Below, piece after piece: positions 26,200 to 39,337 of a stretch of 64,000 nucleotides of DNA. A program made the position numbers and the translations under genes. Below the pieces are notes generated by a model. It was not told the origin of the DNA, did not search any database, and worked only from the letters and a program-made list of their open reading frames with translations. Position 1 is the first letter of the stretch. Every line of letters begins with the position of its first letter. The stretch is from Paragyromitra xinjiangensis (taxonomy: Eukaryota; Ascomycota; Pezizomycetes; Pezizales; Discinaceae), in contig JBCAMK010000001.1 of the NCBI GenBank assembly GCA_038503065.1, positions 372,001 through 436,000 of the forward strand, in the 5' to 3' direction.

Positions 26200-29100
26200 C
26201 TAGGACTGCAAAGCAAGAAAATACCCTTCAGTTGGCCAGCACGCCGTCCTAGTATCACCACTGCCCTCGCCACTACACTTTACAGATCCTCGAGCCGCTA
26301 ACCAGTCCACAATTCCCTCAACCTCAACTAAAATTAGTCCCGGCCAAAGTACCCTCATGATCTCCCTTTTATGAATACCTGGACGGCTAGTGATTAATGA
26401 TAACACCGCTGTTGAAACCTTAAGCCACATGCCCGTGATGAGTTTTCCGTTAAGATCGACCCAAAGACGGATTGGTTCTGCTTTGTCCTCAGGGTTTCCT
26501 CGTGGGAGTGGAGGTGCTGGGAGGGGTTTTGGTTTAGACTCATACCCTGGCCCTGGCTTGATGTGGACTTTGAAATTAACGATATCTTTATCCATGCCCC
26601 GAGTCTTATATCCGTCAATCAAGCCAAGTCTATCTGCGAAGTATCCACTCTTGCACAAGATAATCTACAAGACCCGTGTTAGCTTTACATATGTGTATCA
26701 AAAGGCTATTTCCCCTTACCCGTCTTGAGGCCATCATATCAAACAGACATGCCATTGAGCCATCATTAGTCAACGGTGACACCTCAATTGCCTTATATCT
26801 TTTGAAATTTTCCCGGATGTATGCCTCGTACGATACGGCTTGAGCGAAGAGATTCTCGTCCATCGGCGTACGAAGTGAATGATGGAACTTATCAGTAAAC
26901 TCATAGTTTCGCCCTGGGGTAAACCTAGTTTTGTCTTTCTTATGCGCAATCGTTTTGCTAATGATGAGTGTATAAAAAGCTTCATCGACCAGGCGCTCTG
27001 GATAGGAGTGTAAGATTTCGAAAGCTTTCTTGGGGTCATACTCGGCGGCATCAGTGATAATGTTGGCCTAAAACCTATGTTAGTCGCAATATTTTAGAAA
27101 GAAGTGAGCCAGACAATTTAATTACCTTAATAATAGATTTAATATATTCTAGGGCTTGTTCATCTTCGGCAGGGCGTTCCTTTTCGTGCAAAGGTATTTC
27201 GTAGGGGTGGCACACGAAATGGTTCCCCCTGTTACCCATCGTAAGGACAGGACTGTGGAATTCGTTTCGCCATGTTGAAGGCCCATCAGCACGTAAGTCG
27301 TAGGTTTGATCAAAAGCCTCACGTGTTGTGGGAAGTTCAGGCACAGATTGGCTCCTTGAGGAATACACATTAACTCTGTTAGAGAAAAGGGACACGGAAA
27401 CTTACTCTGGAAGTTCCAAGTTTTCCCGAAACCACGTGACGACAAAGGGCAAGTCAAAAGTTGATGAATCCATAGGGTTGAAAGGTGGCAAGTGACCCTT
27501 TTCATACGCCTCGAGAAACATCTGTTCAAACTCTGCTTGAAGTTTCTTCATATGGGTCTTATGAATCTCACGCACGCGAGGCCAACGCTTCTGCAATGTT
27601 ATCGCATTATGCTTAGGGATAGCCGTTTGGACAAGTCCCCAATCAATCTTACGATCCCAACCACCGAAGATAGTTCTAACAATGATGATGGCGATAAGCA
27701 ATGAATCTTCGTCTTCTTTAGGTATGATGTACTGATTCCTAAACTGGAACCTACGAGGCGGAACTTCATAAAATTAGTTGAAAGATCGGTAATCGAGGTG
27801 ATAGGTTTATATACTCACGTTCCTGGAGAGGCAATGTATCTGACGCCTTAAGCGTATTTTTACGAATTGCAGTCATAGCGCGCTCGCGCCGCGAGGGTGC
27901 TTTCTCGAATGATCCTGGAGCCCTCCGCTTCCTCTTTGGTGCGTCTCCCATGAGAAGATCCACGGTCCGAGTTGGTTTGGGGCCAGGCTTCGCGGGAGGC
28001 TTCCTCTTGGTACTTCCAGGCTTCGGGCCAGGTTTCCGCGGGCCATCAGATCGAGGCTCAGAGAAATCCGGAGCTCTTATACGCTGATCCATATCCAGTA
28101 CGGGGACTTGTTCGAAATTATCTCCAACTTCAGTATCAGGAGCAAAATGGTTGATCATGATCAACCTATTGTCCTCACGTTCGGCCATTGGGGAATTTTC
28201 CATATTCTTCTCCCACTTTTCAACATCATGAAGCTCCTGCAAGAACCTTCTGCCATCCCTTGGCTCATTGAGGTCTCTGTCAACGAAATCATTCCACCAA
28301 ACTCGCCGCGGCAAGTTTTCCTCAGTAGGCGGTGGGTCGTAAGGGTCAAATGTTTCATGGCGGTATTGTTGGTTCAGTTTTAGAAGCACCTTCTCAGCTC
28401 TCAATTCAGCCTTCCTTCGACGAGCGGCTTCCTCTTTCTGCTCATCTGTGAATTTCTTCCGCCGCCCTGAACTCATCGTATGATTCTCCGTATAAATCCG
28501 TGGGCGGCCCCGAGGCTTTGATGGAGTAGCTAATTTGGCAGCCTTCGCGGCTGCACGGTCGGCTGCTTTAGCTGCGCGCTTCATCTTTAGTTGCATAACA
28601 GAATTTGGGTGTATTCTATCAAACTCAACACCCTCCACTTCTCTTGGTTTCGGCAACGACCAGTGCGGTGGCTTGGCGAATCTTTCCTGGATATTCTGTT
28701 GAAGTTCTGTGTTAGGGGGGAACCAGAGATTTCCTTCCACAGATATCATTTCTTTGACCATTGCGTTAACTAATGGTGAATCGGTGCCTAGGCTGGCATC
28801 CACCAGGATTTTTTTTGTGATCAAACTCCCGTTTGAATTAGTAAAACTAAAGGTAAGTGGATGAATCTTTTTCTTATACTGAAGTGACTGAACAATGCCT
28901 CTGATCAGCCGCCGATCACAGAGGCCGGACTTCGGGTTTTTCTTGCGGAAGCGTTTGTCGAAAGCGAACCGGAGCTCATTGCCTCCTGGAAAAACACCAC
29001 CATGTTCTTTTATAAGATCGAGAACGACTTGTTGACGGGCCAACGCTAACATACCGCCAATGGAGCCATACGATTCATTCCCCTCAACATCTAAACTCTC

Positions 29101-32100
29101 TACTTCTACAACAACTCCGTCGACAATACGAATAGGAACTGTGGGTGTCGATGGAGTCCTAGCAGGTGAACCACTTTCTGAGGTACCCATATCTCCATCG
29201 ATATTTTTCTCATTCTGTATGCCAGCAGGTATAATGTCATTTGAAGACTCTCCGGGAGTTGGAAGAATCTCGATGTCTTTCCTAGAGTCTTGGGAAGCAA
29301 CGGTTTCCTCCATGCGAACATTTTGTTGTTGATCATCTGATATCACTCGAGTTTGCCTAGGCTCACTATCTATAGCAGCGGTAGAGTCTAGTACCGTTTC
29401 ACTCGCCTCAATATCGTTCCCATTCGCCCTTGGTACACTGCCTTTCGTGCGCTTCGATTTCCGAATAGGCGTAGCTTCTTTGACTAGAGCCTTCCGTTTC
29501 CTTGACGCTCCTGCCGGTGACGCTTCCACGATAGCAGAAGCTATTTGATCGGATGGGTCTTTATCTTGTTTATCCGGGGTAGCGATAGGTTTCGTCGCGT
29601 TTTTCGCACCCCGACCTCTCTTAGCGGGTTCCTTTGGTGTGGTGGTGTTCTTGGGTTGTCTCCCACGCTTTGTGGCCGTCTTCTCCTCACCGTCATCCGT
29701 TTTTTGTTTCTTAGGCGGTCGGCCGCGGCGTCGTGGCAGAGGCGTCTCTTCTGCGTTCGATACGATCGCAACACTATCATCGGCTTCTGGAGAATTCAGT
29801 TTCCGTTTCTCACGATTTTCAGACGGCCCCTCTGGTGGAGCTGTTTCTGTGTAGTCGACGATCGTGAGGTTTTGACCAGGCTCAACACTAGTAACCAAGG
29901 CTGCAGCTTGACGCTTAGCAGCGGCGCGCCGCCTCCCTGCCAGATAAGGCTCTTGTCCTTTCTCGTATTTGCGCGGCCTTCCGCCTCGAGCTACTTTACT
30001 GTTAGAGAAATTTAATACCTCCATAGGGACAATCTACCAGCTCGCTTACGAGTACTGTTTCTCCAATCAACACCTTTACTGCCTTGTTTATCTTGCACGA
30101 TATTAAATTGAGCTGTGAGGGTAGCTAAGTTCTCTTTCTTTTTGCCCATTATTTGACTCTCCTCCAAAGTCCCGGATCCATCCTTTTTAACAAGCCGAGA
30201 AGTATCTATTAGGGGAAACCCATACTCATCTGTCTCAAAATCGTCTTCGCCATTTTCCGGTGAGGCTTTTCCAACGGATCCTTGCTTTACTCCTTTCTTT
30301 CTCATTGATGGTCCAAAAGGTTCTGTGGCCAGACCTTCGGACACTAGCTGCTGATGCCATCGGTAACTAAAGTATCGATAATGGGTTGAGCGACCGGTAA
30401 TCCCAGTTTCGCGAATGATAGCTAGGTGCATGTATTGAGGAGGCTGCGATTGCGTAGGGAAATCAGTCATCCGGTGTAGAACCTGGTCCATAGGTCGATA
30501 GTATAACGATCCAACGGTCCCAGACATTAAGTCCTAAACCGAGAGTACCAATTAGCGTTTAGATATAAAGTGGATGGGACTATCAGTCGTACCATGCTGG
30601 TGATACCATCCTTCCCAGCCTTATCCACAATGTCAAAGATGATATTCGTTAAAGGTTTGTCAATCCTCCATTGGGGAATCTCTCTAGGAATCTCCTCCAC
30701 CGCGTCAACATCAACACCCTCTAGTTCCTTTACTGCCTCAGGGTCTAGCTCATCACTATCTTTATCGCCCTTTGTGATTTCATCATCGGATGCCTCAGCT
30801 TCACGCTCTTCTCCCTCTTCATCTTCCATGTTCACTTCACGCTTCGAAAATGCTGTGAGAACTTTGCGCCAATCGCCAGCGTCCATATCGCGTAAGTATC
30901 GTACGCATCTAGCATGGCATTGCTCCGAGATTATTCGCTCTCTATTTGCTTCCTTTTTCTTATACTTGCGATTTAGCTTAAGGGGAACACGGATTCGTTT
31001 GAGCACACCCAACGATTCCAATTTTCGGAGTATTCTTGAAAAAGAACGCCAATGGAATCGAGACTTGTCCATGCCCTAGAAAATATTGGGAAGAAATAGT
31101 CAATAGTAGCCCACAGACGGAAAGAAAATACATACCAGTTTTCTTTTCAGGTCACTATGCATTAAAACTCGATTTTTCGCTAATTTCAATTCAACTAATA
31201 TAGCTTTGATAAGCTTTTCCGTATCAATCGTAGGGCCAGTCCAAGCGAAGTTCGGGCCTTCATCTTCTTTATCAAGCTGTCTCCTTGCCTTTTTTGTCTT
31301 GCCATCTTTAACTTCTTGGGCAGACTGTAGCTGACGTCTCAAGTCCCGCTGAACTGCAAATCGTGTCAAAGTAAGCTTGCTAGTATTAAGATTCTTAACT
31401 AACACGCTCTTTTTCTCGATGTAGCCTTGATTCTTAAGCATTGTAGTGCGCACAGGAACAGACTTCTTATCTTGACCCGTTATCCTGGTCAAATCCGGCT
31501 GAATGATGCCCTGTTCACGATGCTTGCCAATTACCTCGAGACACTTAAAAATAGCATTAGGGACCTATTGACAGTTAAAACTAAGTTTCACCAATGAAGT
31601 TAACGAAACACCAAGATATATTACCTTCTTAGGATCCACGCCATGCCCAGTCAGTGCTCGCCAGCGTCGTTCCTCCGAAGCGAATACCCTCCACTTCTCA
31701 TGTCCTTTTTGATCCTTGACGCTTGAACTTCCCAGAACTACCTCCCTGTCACCTTTCCCAGCAGCCTTATCTTTCCTTAGGTCGTCGACAATATCCTTCA
31801 ACGACATGTCACCACCTTCGTTGTCCTTCCCAACACTAAAGTCATCTTCCCCTCTCAAAAGGTCCCAGACATAATCCTGAAAATCCTCCTTCAAGTTCGG
31901 CATACCCCACATTGCCGCTCCCACATAAGAATCAAAACCCTCATTCCGCCCGTCACTCCCCGACCTTGGTGGTGCGGGTCTTGGCGGTGATTTCTCAGAC
32001 AGCAGGCCAATGTCTGTTTTCGCTTGAGGATTTTTGACATAAAAATCATTCACGTAGACAAACAACTGCGGTATCGTTGTTCCTGGAAAATTGCGTACAG

Positions 32101-32443
32101 TCAGTAAATTTTGTTGTCAGACCCCCTCATACCGAAAAAAAATTGAAAGTGACGATGTCGAGGTTTGAACGACGTCAATTGCGCAAACAATATGCAACGA
32201 AATAACAAGGGAAAGCAAAAAGGGTATTGAGGCTCAATTATCGAGAATTGAGTATAAAAAAAACCCCGTAAATTTAAGATCCTGTTAGGACAATTCTTTG
32301 CACACGGGTTCCCAACGCCACATACAACAGCCCCAACAGAGATAGAGGGGTAGGAAACCAAATTTAGCAAGAGAAGAATTACCTTCTTGGCCATCTAAAG
32401 AAACCTCTTCTAAAACATAATCGAGAAGAGCTGGAATACTCAT
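26200..32443 (-). CDS. TFC3: TFIIIC B-block-binding subunit (Tfc3-like)
   Basis: Large subunit of RNA polymerase III factor TFIIIC that recognises the B-block of tRNA genes. Ten exons: 32383-32443, 31625-32082, 31136-31564, 30593-31075, 30038-30533, 27819-29990, 27406-27763, 27126-27375, 26720-27067 and 26200-26664; 1839 residues, usual for filamentous fungi. The B-block winged-helix signature is in exon 3: DLTRITGQDKKSVPVRT followed by GYIEKKSVLVKNLNTSKL. Another winged-helix segment (GITGRSTHYRYFSYRWHQQL) is in exon 5. Exon 6 opens with an AT-hook (GGRPRKY) and carries more (RRRGRPPKKQK, KPRGRPRIY) in a long basic disordered region. The start at 32443 gives the typical N-terminus IPALLDYVLEEVSLDGQEG. 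The first intron (300 bp) is the longest. Exon boundaries around 27764-27818 (acceptor before CTTCCGCC) are the least certain. Confidence 0.92.
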
Positions 32444-33199
32444 AGCGCAAGCTAGGGTGAATAGGTAACCATGGAAGAGAGGTGGTGAATTTTGGAATGG
32501 AGGTGAAGAATGACTGGAACTAGAGAAACGCTTAAACAAACTAAATAAAGTTACCCGGCGCATGTAGAGTTGCCACAGCGCCAAGATCACAGCAAATTAC
32601 TCGACCATCCAAACCCATCTTCGATTTAAACAGACACTCTACAACAGATTACTGTAGTCCATAGTTCATACATCCAACTCTAGGAAGCCACTTGTTAGAC
32701 TCATGTTCCCACGAATCCCCAAACCTAATTGAACCATTATTATCTCCACGCTAATAGGAAAAAAACTACATGTAACAATGGCAGCAAGGAAGATCTACAA
32801 CCAAGTTGAGCGCAGGTCGCATCATCTATCCTGCTTTCATAGAAGGGCATTTGTCCAGGGATATCCCAAAATCATGATAATCGCGCATTAACGTCTACCA
32901 CTTTGTAGGCACAAAAAGAACTAGAGTAGAGCAAGCATATATGCATTTTTTGTACTGGTATCCAACTACTTTCAGCGACTTTGCTATCAAATGCTCACTA
33001 CGTTCTCGACAAAAGGAAAAAGAAAGAAAAGGACAAGAGAATAAAAGAAAATACCGAGTGTACGTTCACTTTGAATTCCAACATGTGCCAGTCCTGCCTT
33101 CAAGGGCAATAGTAATGACACTACTTCATAAGCTACTAATACTACCAATACTAATACTATTAATACTACCAGTACCAGCTTCCATAATCCAACAATCAA
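32444..33199. other. Intergenic region with an ACT-rich simple repeat
   Basis: TFIIIC-subunit promoter and glycogen phosphorylase 3' region. A degenerate trinucleotide repeat (units such as ACTAAT and ACTACC) lies at about 33118-33178, just past the phosphorylase stop. A TACATGTA palindrome is at 32767. Confidence 0.55.
33118..33178. repeat. Degenerate ACT/TAA trinucleotide microsatellite
   Basis: About 60 bases of ACTA-ATACT-type units in the 3' region of the glycogen phosphorylase gene. Confidence 0.65.
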
Positions 33200-36100
33200 C
33201 TACTTCTTCTCTGGCTTGATTGGGACTGGCTCGATATTCCAGATAGATTCCGCATACCTAAACAGAATCAACTCGTCAGTGGCCTAATTTCATGATCGTA
33301 GAGCACAAGGGGTGCAGGGCTAAAGGGGTCTTACTCGTTAATAGCTCGGTCAGCGCTAAAGAAGCCCATATTCGCAACGCTCATGATCGACTTAGTAGCC
33401 CAATCCTCTTTGTCCTTAAAAGTGTGATCGACCAAGTCTTGAGTTGCAACATAGCTTGAGAAGTCATCACTGACAAGGTAGTAATCGCAGCCTGTTGTGA
33501 GAGCCGAGATCAAACCACCGTAGATAGCTGGGTCACCAAATTGACCAGCTTCGATCGCGTCGCAGACTGTTCGAAGCTTGGGATCCATTTCAACCTTTCC
33601 GAAACGATGTTGATGGCGGAGCTCCTCGACATCCTAATGGGCAAAGATCAATAATTTACTAGGTAAACAAATATCCTAGAATTGCATACCTCTGCCAAGT
33701 GGCCAAGCAAAAAGATGTTATCCTCTCCGATCTCGCGAGTGATTTCAATCTGCAGAATAGATGTCAATTTCTAGACATAATATCTTCGAGGCTTGACGGT
33801 TATGACTCACGTTGGCACCATCACAGGTTCCGATGATCAAACCACCGTTCAGGACGAACTTCATGTTACCTAAGTAAAGTTAGAACAATCTCAACCTATG
33901 AGCAACGACTATGGGATCGTACTTGTCCCACTAGCCTCAGTCCCAGCAGTGGAGATATGCTCGCTGATGTCCGAGGCAGGAATAATGATCTCAGCCTTGC
34001 TGACATTGTAATCCTCAATAAAGATGACTTTAAGGAGATCGCCGATGTCCTTATCAGTATTCACGCATTCGCCAACGGCAGTGATAAGACGAATGATTGT
34101 TTTCGCCTATACCGTTAGTCCAAAATTTACTTATTTGAGATCGCAGGATCCTTACCATCCAATAACCAGGCGCAGCCTTGCCTCCAAAAATGGATGCTCT
34201 GGGTACTTGCTTCTTGAGCTCTTCAGGAGTCATCGACTTCAGCTTCAGGTATCGGTAGATAACACCAAAGATGTTCATTTGTTGACGCTTGTACTCGTGT
34301 ATTCTCTTGACTTGAATATCGAATAGCGAATGAGGATTAACCGCGATTTGGGTCGTGTCCTTGATGTACTTGGCAAGCCTGATTTTCGCGGCCAGCTTGA
34401 TCTCCATCCACTAATAATATATAAGTATCATGCTTTTCTGTGATGCTCGCATAAACTTACTTCTCTCCTGAATTCCTTGTCGTCTACATATTTTTCAAGC
34501 CCCTTCAACAGATTCAAATCCTTCAAGAAATCATACCCACCCAGCTTGCTCGCGATCAAGTCTGAGAGCTTAGGGTTTGCTTGGTGGAGCCAGCGGCGGG
34601 GTGTGATACCGTTGGTGACGTTGGTGAACTTATCGGGTCCAAAAACAGTAATGAAGTCCTTGAAAATGGTGGCTTTGATGAGATCAGAGTGCAATTCGGC
34701 AACACCATTGACCTTGTGAGAACCGATAATCGCAAGGAATGCCATTCGGAGCACTTGAGGTTGGCTCTCTTCGATAATAGACACTCGGCGAAGGAGCTCA
34801 CGATCTTTGGGGAACTTCTTCTCAACACTCTGAAGGAAGTAAAGATTGATCTCGTAGATGATTTGAAGATGACGAGGAAGGAGATTTTGGACTAGAGGTA
34901 CAGCCCATTTCTCGAGGGCTTCTGGTAGAACGGTGTGATTGGTGTAGCCGAAGGTTCGGGTAACGATGTCCCAACCTTGATCCCATGTAAGACCCTCAAT
35001 ATCAATGAAGATTCTCTGCAATTCAACGATTGCAAGTGTTGGATGGGTATCGTTGAGTTGAATCGCAACCTGGTCAGGGAACTCCTTCCAAGGACGGTGA
35101 GACTTCTTGAATCGTCTCACGATATCATGCAAAGATGCTGCGACCCAAAAATATTGCTGCTTGAGCCTAAGCTCCTTACCAGCAGAAATGTTGTCATTTG
35201 GGTACAAGACAGCAGAGATTGTCTCGGCTCTCTGTTGCTCACGGATAGACCCTTCGTAGTCACCGGAGTTGAATTTCTGGAAGTCGAACTCACCACTCGA
35301 CGGCTTTGACGACCACAAGCGGAGATTGTTGGTAGTGGCAGTTTCATAACCAGGGATTGGAACATCGTACGCAACAGCCTGAACAATCTCACCTCCCTCC
35401 CAAAGGTGGCTGATCTTACCATCATCATCGCTAGATATAACGTCAATTACCACCCCACTTTTCTGAAGGGAATTTTGGACAAAATTTACCTAACCTTCCT
35501 CACATATCCGTAGAACATGATATCGACGGTAACGTCGTGACGCGGGAATTCCCAAGGATTAAAATCTAGCCAGTAGTCTGGAACTTCAACCTGGTAACCG
35601 TCGACAATCTCTTGCTTGAAGATACCATAGCGGTACCTCAAACCATAACCCCAAGCGGGATAGTTCAAGGTAGCAAGGGAATCCAAGAAACATGCAGCCA
35701 GCCTCCCGAGACCACCGTTTCCAAGAGCAGCATCATGCTCTTTGTCAATGACATCTTCGATTCTAAAACCAAGCTCACCAACACCCTCTCGGGCAGTGTC
35801 CTTGATTCCGGCGTTTAACATGGCATTGTCAAGGGTTCGGCCCATTAGAAACTCAAGTGACAGATAGTAGACACGCTTTTGGTCATTCAGAGTCTGTTGT
35901 TGTTGGGTTTTGTTCCATGAAACTACGAGTTTGTCACGAACAGCAAGGGCTGTACCGGAATACGCTGCCATGTCATCACAATTGTAGATGGAACGGGCCA
36001 AGGTAGTCTCAACATGACGAACAACCTCACGCTGTAATAAGAAAATATCAGTATAAGTTTGATAGTAATATCGGGGGAATCCACAAACCTGGAACTCCTC

Positions 36101-36409
36101 TTTCCCTGTGAATTCGGTAGCAGCCTACTATAGTTAGAATCCATCGAATGTGTAAGGCCGTGGTGAATACAGTCTTACAAGTTTACGCCAACTAAGAACA
36201 GACTCGAGGTTAGCCAGGAAGAATTAAGGGTAGCAAACTAGCCAAGTATAAATGACCTACGTTTCTCTAAGAGGCTGCGGGATGCTGGCCTCAACAGCCT
36301 TGATCTCACGAACGCCAAAACCAGTATGCGTTCTTCGATGCTTAGGACGATAGTGGGCCTCGACAACGCCGGGAGCCGGTGGGCTTGCTGAGATTGGAGG
36401 AGCAGACAT
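33200..36409 (-). CDS. GPH1: Glycogen phosphorylase
   Basis: Cytosolic PLP enzyme releasing glucose-1-phosphate from glycogen. Eleven exons: 36261-36409, 36179-36191, 36089-36124, 35490-36031, 34461-35430, 34156-34410, 33923-34106, 33811-33869, 33690-33749, 33335-33633 and 33200-33257; 874 residues, close to yeast Gph1. Exon 2 is a 13-nt microexon and exon 3 is 36 nt. Together they restore the conserved N-terminal segment [16 protein letters not shown] ahead of [15 protein letters not shown]. Seen: [77 protein letters not shown] and the PLP-lysine motif [16 protein letters not shown] (Lys about 720). The N-terminal 50 residues probably carry regulatory phosphosites, as in yeast. Start chosen at [11 protein letters not shown], the ATG that opens exon 1. 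Confidence 0.97.
36179..36191 (-). other. GPH1: 13-nt coding microexon of glycogen phosphorylase
   Basis: It is flanked by a TTCTTAG acceptor and a GTAAGA donor. Its 13 bases supply the last base of a Thr codon plus Trp-Arg-Lys-Leu. Exon 1 is 149 nt, so this exon restores phase (162 nt together), and the residues match the conserved phosphorylase N-terminus. Confidence 0.85.
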
Positions 36410-37934
36410 TGCGATTGCTTCAACTACGAAAGTGATATAGCAATGGGAGCAATGGCAATTGATAGTGAATTTGTGGAGGGAGAAGGGAATAAAAGGAGAG
36501 GGGAAAGTCCAATTCAAAGGCAATGGGATGAAAAGAAGATGGCTCCGAATTGAGAGGAAATAAGGAGTGAGTGCCAGAACCCGGGGGCGGGCAGTAGCTC
36601 TATTCAAGTACTATTTGCTGGCCAAAACCCATCTACTGCACCGACACAGAGAATGCCCAAGGCTCCCCCACCAAGTGGAGGAAGATCCGATCCAGACTCG
36701 AAAATTCATATCGGGCAATGCGCAAGCCGCGGACAAAAAACCCCAGCAAAACGCACACCAATCCCAAAAGCACGTAACGTCGTATTGCGTGTTGTTTTCG
36801 ATGTGGATGGGGTTGATGGTGGGGTGGAAACAACACAACCTTGGGCACTAAACAACCGGTGGGGTAACAGGCCCAAACGTCAAATTGAGAAAGCCAATCC
36901 GTTTCTGGGGCTTGATACGTTGACATCACATCGGTGCGGCTAGCGATAAGGACCGCACGAGCACAACCTAAAAAATACGCGGGGTAACACGCAAGAGGGG
37001 TCAGAATCTGTTACCTACCGGTTCCTCTGCATAGCTGTCATATTGTTGCTCCGCAACCACCTCCACCACGTAGATATTCAAACTGCAACGGGGAGAAAAA
37101 ATTGCATCGGGAGAATAAGGAAAGAGCTTCACGATTTATCCCATACCATCGATTCTGCCTCCACGCTTCTGCATACAAGTACTGCAAATCCCACCCAATA
37201 TTCTCGGTGCCCCGGCAGTGCGGGATCTGCCCGAAAACATAATCCTAATCCTAGCAGCGGAAAAATAGGAACAGGGGAACAGCTGCCCATGTCCCCCCCT
37301 AGATGATGGATAGGGAAGAGAAAATAATTCATGACAATGCAATAAAAGCAACTCGCACAATTGCCGCATCGGAGAAAGTAATATCGGGAGACTAAACACC
37401 CGATTCCAATTACATCTTCACACCCTTCATCCAGTATACGTCAAAAGAAAGGATAAAAGCAATAAAGGGAAGGGGAATGTCAAAAGTGGACAATAGGAAA
37501 GGAATAAAAAGGACTATGAAAAGACTATACACAATTGCGAGTGTTTTATTAACAACTCGCCGGAACTCCGATGCTTGACAAACCACGACCAATTCACAAT
37601 GCTCCGTGCTTTGTACCCATACCGAAAAAAGAAAAAGCAAAAAGAGAGATCGAAAAGACGAAGCAATACAAAAGCCACCATCGAAAGTAGCCAAGTCGTT
37701 AAAGAAAATAAAGCAATCCCTTCTCAAGATGTGACACGATGCCTCCTTTTTCAAACTGAACTATCCCCACGCCCACCAGGAAGACTCGATCGATTTCAAG
37801 CAAGTCGAAATGAAAAAAATAGAAGGAAAAAAACAAACGAGAATAAAAGCAATACCGGCAACTAATAAGCAAAAAGTCTTTTGTACAAGGGATCATCGGG
37901 GTTAATAACGATCGCCACCTATCGCGCATGCAGG
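36410..37934. other. Intergenic region between glycogen phosphorylase and G-alpha genes
   Basis: Phosphorylase promoter and G-alpha 3' region, about 1.5 kb. Many overlapping short open frames on both strands, none with recognisable content. No repeat of note. Confidence 0.5.
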
Positions 37935-39337
37935 TCATAATATACCCGATTCTTTTAGCGCATTTTGTAATATCGTCTCTTTGACTGCCGCAAACACCAG
38001 ACGGATGTTTGAAGTATCGGTTGCTTGTGTAAGGCTGCATATTCTTAGCAAATCAGCCCCATACGAAGTAAGGAACAAAGGTTCATACTGAGGATAAAGA
38101 TTAAGGTGGGCGCGGTTGACTTGGTTAAACCGCCAAAGCAGATATTTGGCAGCTCTCGTCACATCATTACCCCCAGAGTAGTCGGGGAAATAATCGATTA
38201 GCGGACTCCGGGCGAGCTTCGACTTAAAAAGGTCCACTTTGTTGAGGAACAAAATGATACTTGTCCGAACAAACCACCGACTGTTTACCACAGAATCGAA
38301 AAGTACCAAGCTCTCCATCATCCGATTCTGCGAGTAGTTAGAAAAGGGTTTGCACACATAAATCTCACGTAAGTTTGGCGTTCTACCTGGTTTGACTCCT
38401 CCAACAATACTTGATCGTATTCACTCAACGCAACACAAAAGATTATCGACGTAACAGTTTCAAAACAATGTATCCATTTTTTTCGCTCACTCCTCTGACC
38501 GCCGACGTCAAACATGCTACAAATCTAGATTAGCCTTAACCCACTTGACCAACCAACCATCGATGGAGCTATCCTACTGAATGCTTAGTTGTCCCATCGA
38601 AAATCGGGTCTCATAGATACCCGTTGTCTTAGTTCGTGCCCGCAAAACATCTGATTCTGTAGGATTATAATCCTTATGGCCTATTCTGGGAGCTTCCTCA
38701 AAGAAGCTAGTAGATCCAAGTAAGTAATAACTTCATACAATATGCATAACCAAGTTCATGTGACTTACTATGGTGCAGAATCCATCAAGTAGAACTCGTT
38801 TTGATGAGCCATTACCCTGGGTATACAAGGATCTTTCCACAAAGACACAACAGCAGCTGCAAGCCTAGGATCCAAGGGAGTGTTTGGATCGGGGTCAACT
38901 TGGAACTCAATAATGAAGTCCGCATAATCCTAGCACAAACCATTAATATTCACCTGCGCCCAGCATTAGAATCCCACACCTACCTTATTTGCCGCAGACT
39001 CAGGATCTATGTCAAATTGACGTAGAGCCAGTACCAACGCTTTTGCACAATCAACCAAGTTCTTATATATTGTGAGCCGATACATAGCAAGTTCCTCAAC
39101 GCTGTAGCCATTTTGATGGATAATCTTCATCTGTTTGACGATGGTAGATTTCCCACTCTCCCCAGAACCTAAACACATGCCGTTAGAGGAAGTGTTGAAA
39201 AGGATATGCCATCAATCCCTACCTAATAGAAGGATTTTGCATTCCCTCCTTAACCTCCGCGAATCCTCCTCAATCTTCTTATCGATTTGAGCGCTTACAC
39301 GACTTTCGTCGCTTTCGCTCGAAAAACATATGCCCAT
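37935..39337 (-). CDS. GNA3: Heterotrimeric G-protein alpha subunit, class III (GNA-3 type)
   Basis: GTP-binding alpha subunit at the plasma membrane; the fungal class III proteins stimulate adenylate cyclase/cAMP signalling, often downstream of nutrient GPCRs. Seven exons: 39223-39337, 38984-39168, 38769-38929, 38578-38706, 38387-38516, 38089-38327 and 37935-38034; 352 residues. The N-terminus MGIC has Gly2 for myristoylation and Cys4 for palmitoylation. Nucleotide motifs: [16 protein letters not shown] (P-loop), the switch arginine in [19 protein letters not shown] (catalytic Gln), LFLNKVDLF and an ATDTSN TCAT-like segment. The C-terminus KESGIL fits class III rather than the Cys-containing class I tail. 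Without the last splice (38034/38089) a non-conserved insert ([13 protein letters not shown]…) would remain. It is divergent from HOG1 across a 5.9-kb gap. Confidence 0.96.

Noticed and set aside
36410..37300. AGGGG stress-response-like elements upstream of glycogen phosphorylase (36499, 36996, 37273)
   Set aside because: Three five-base matches in about 870 bp are near the number expected by chance on two strands.
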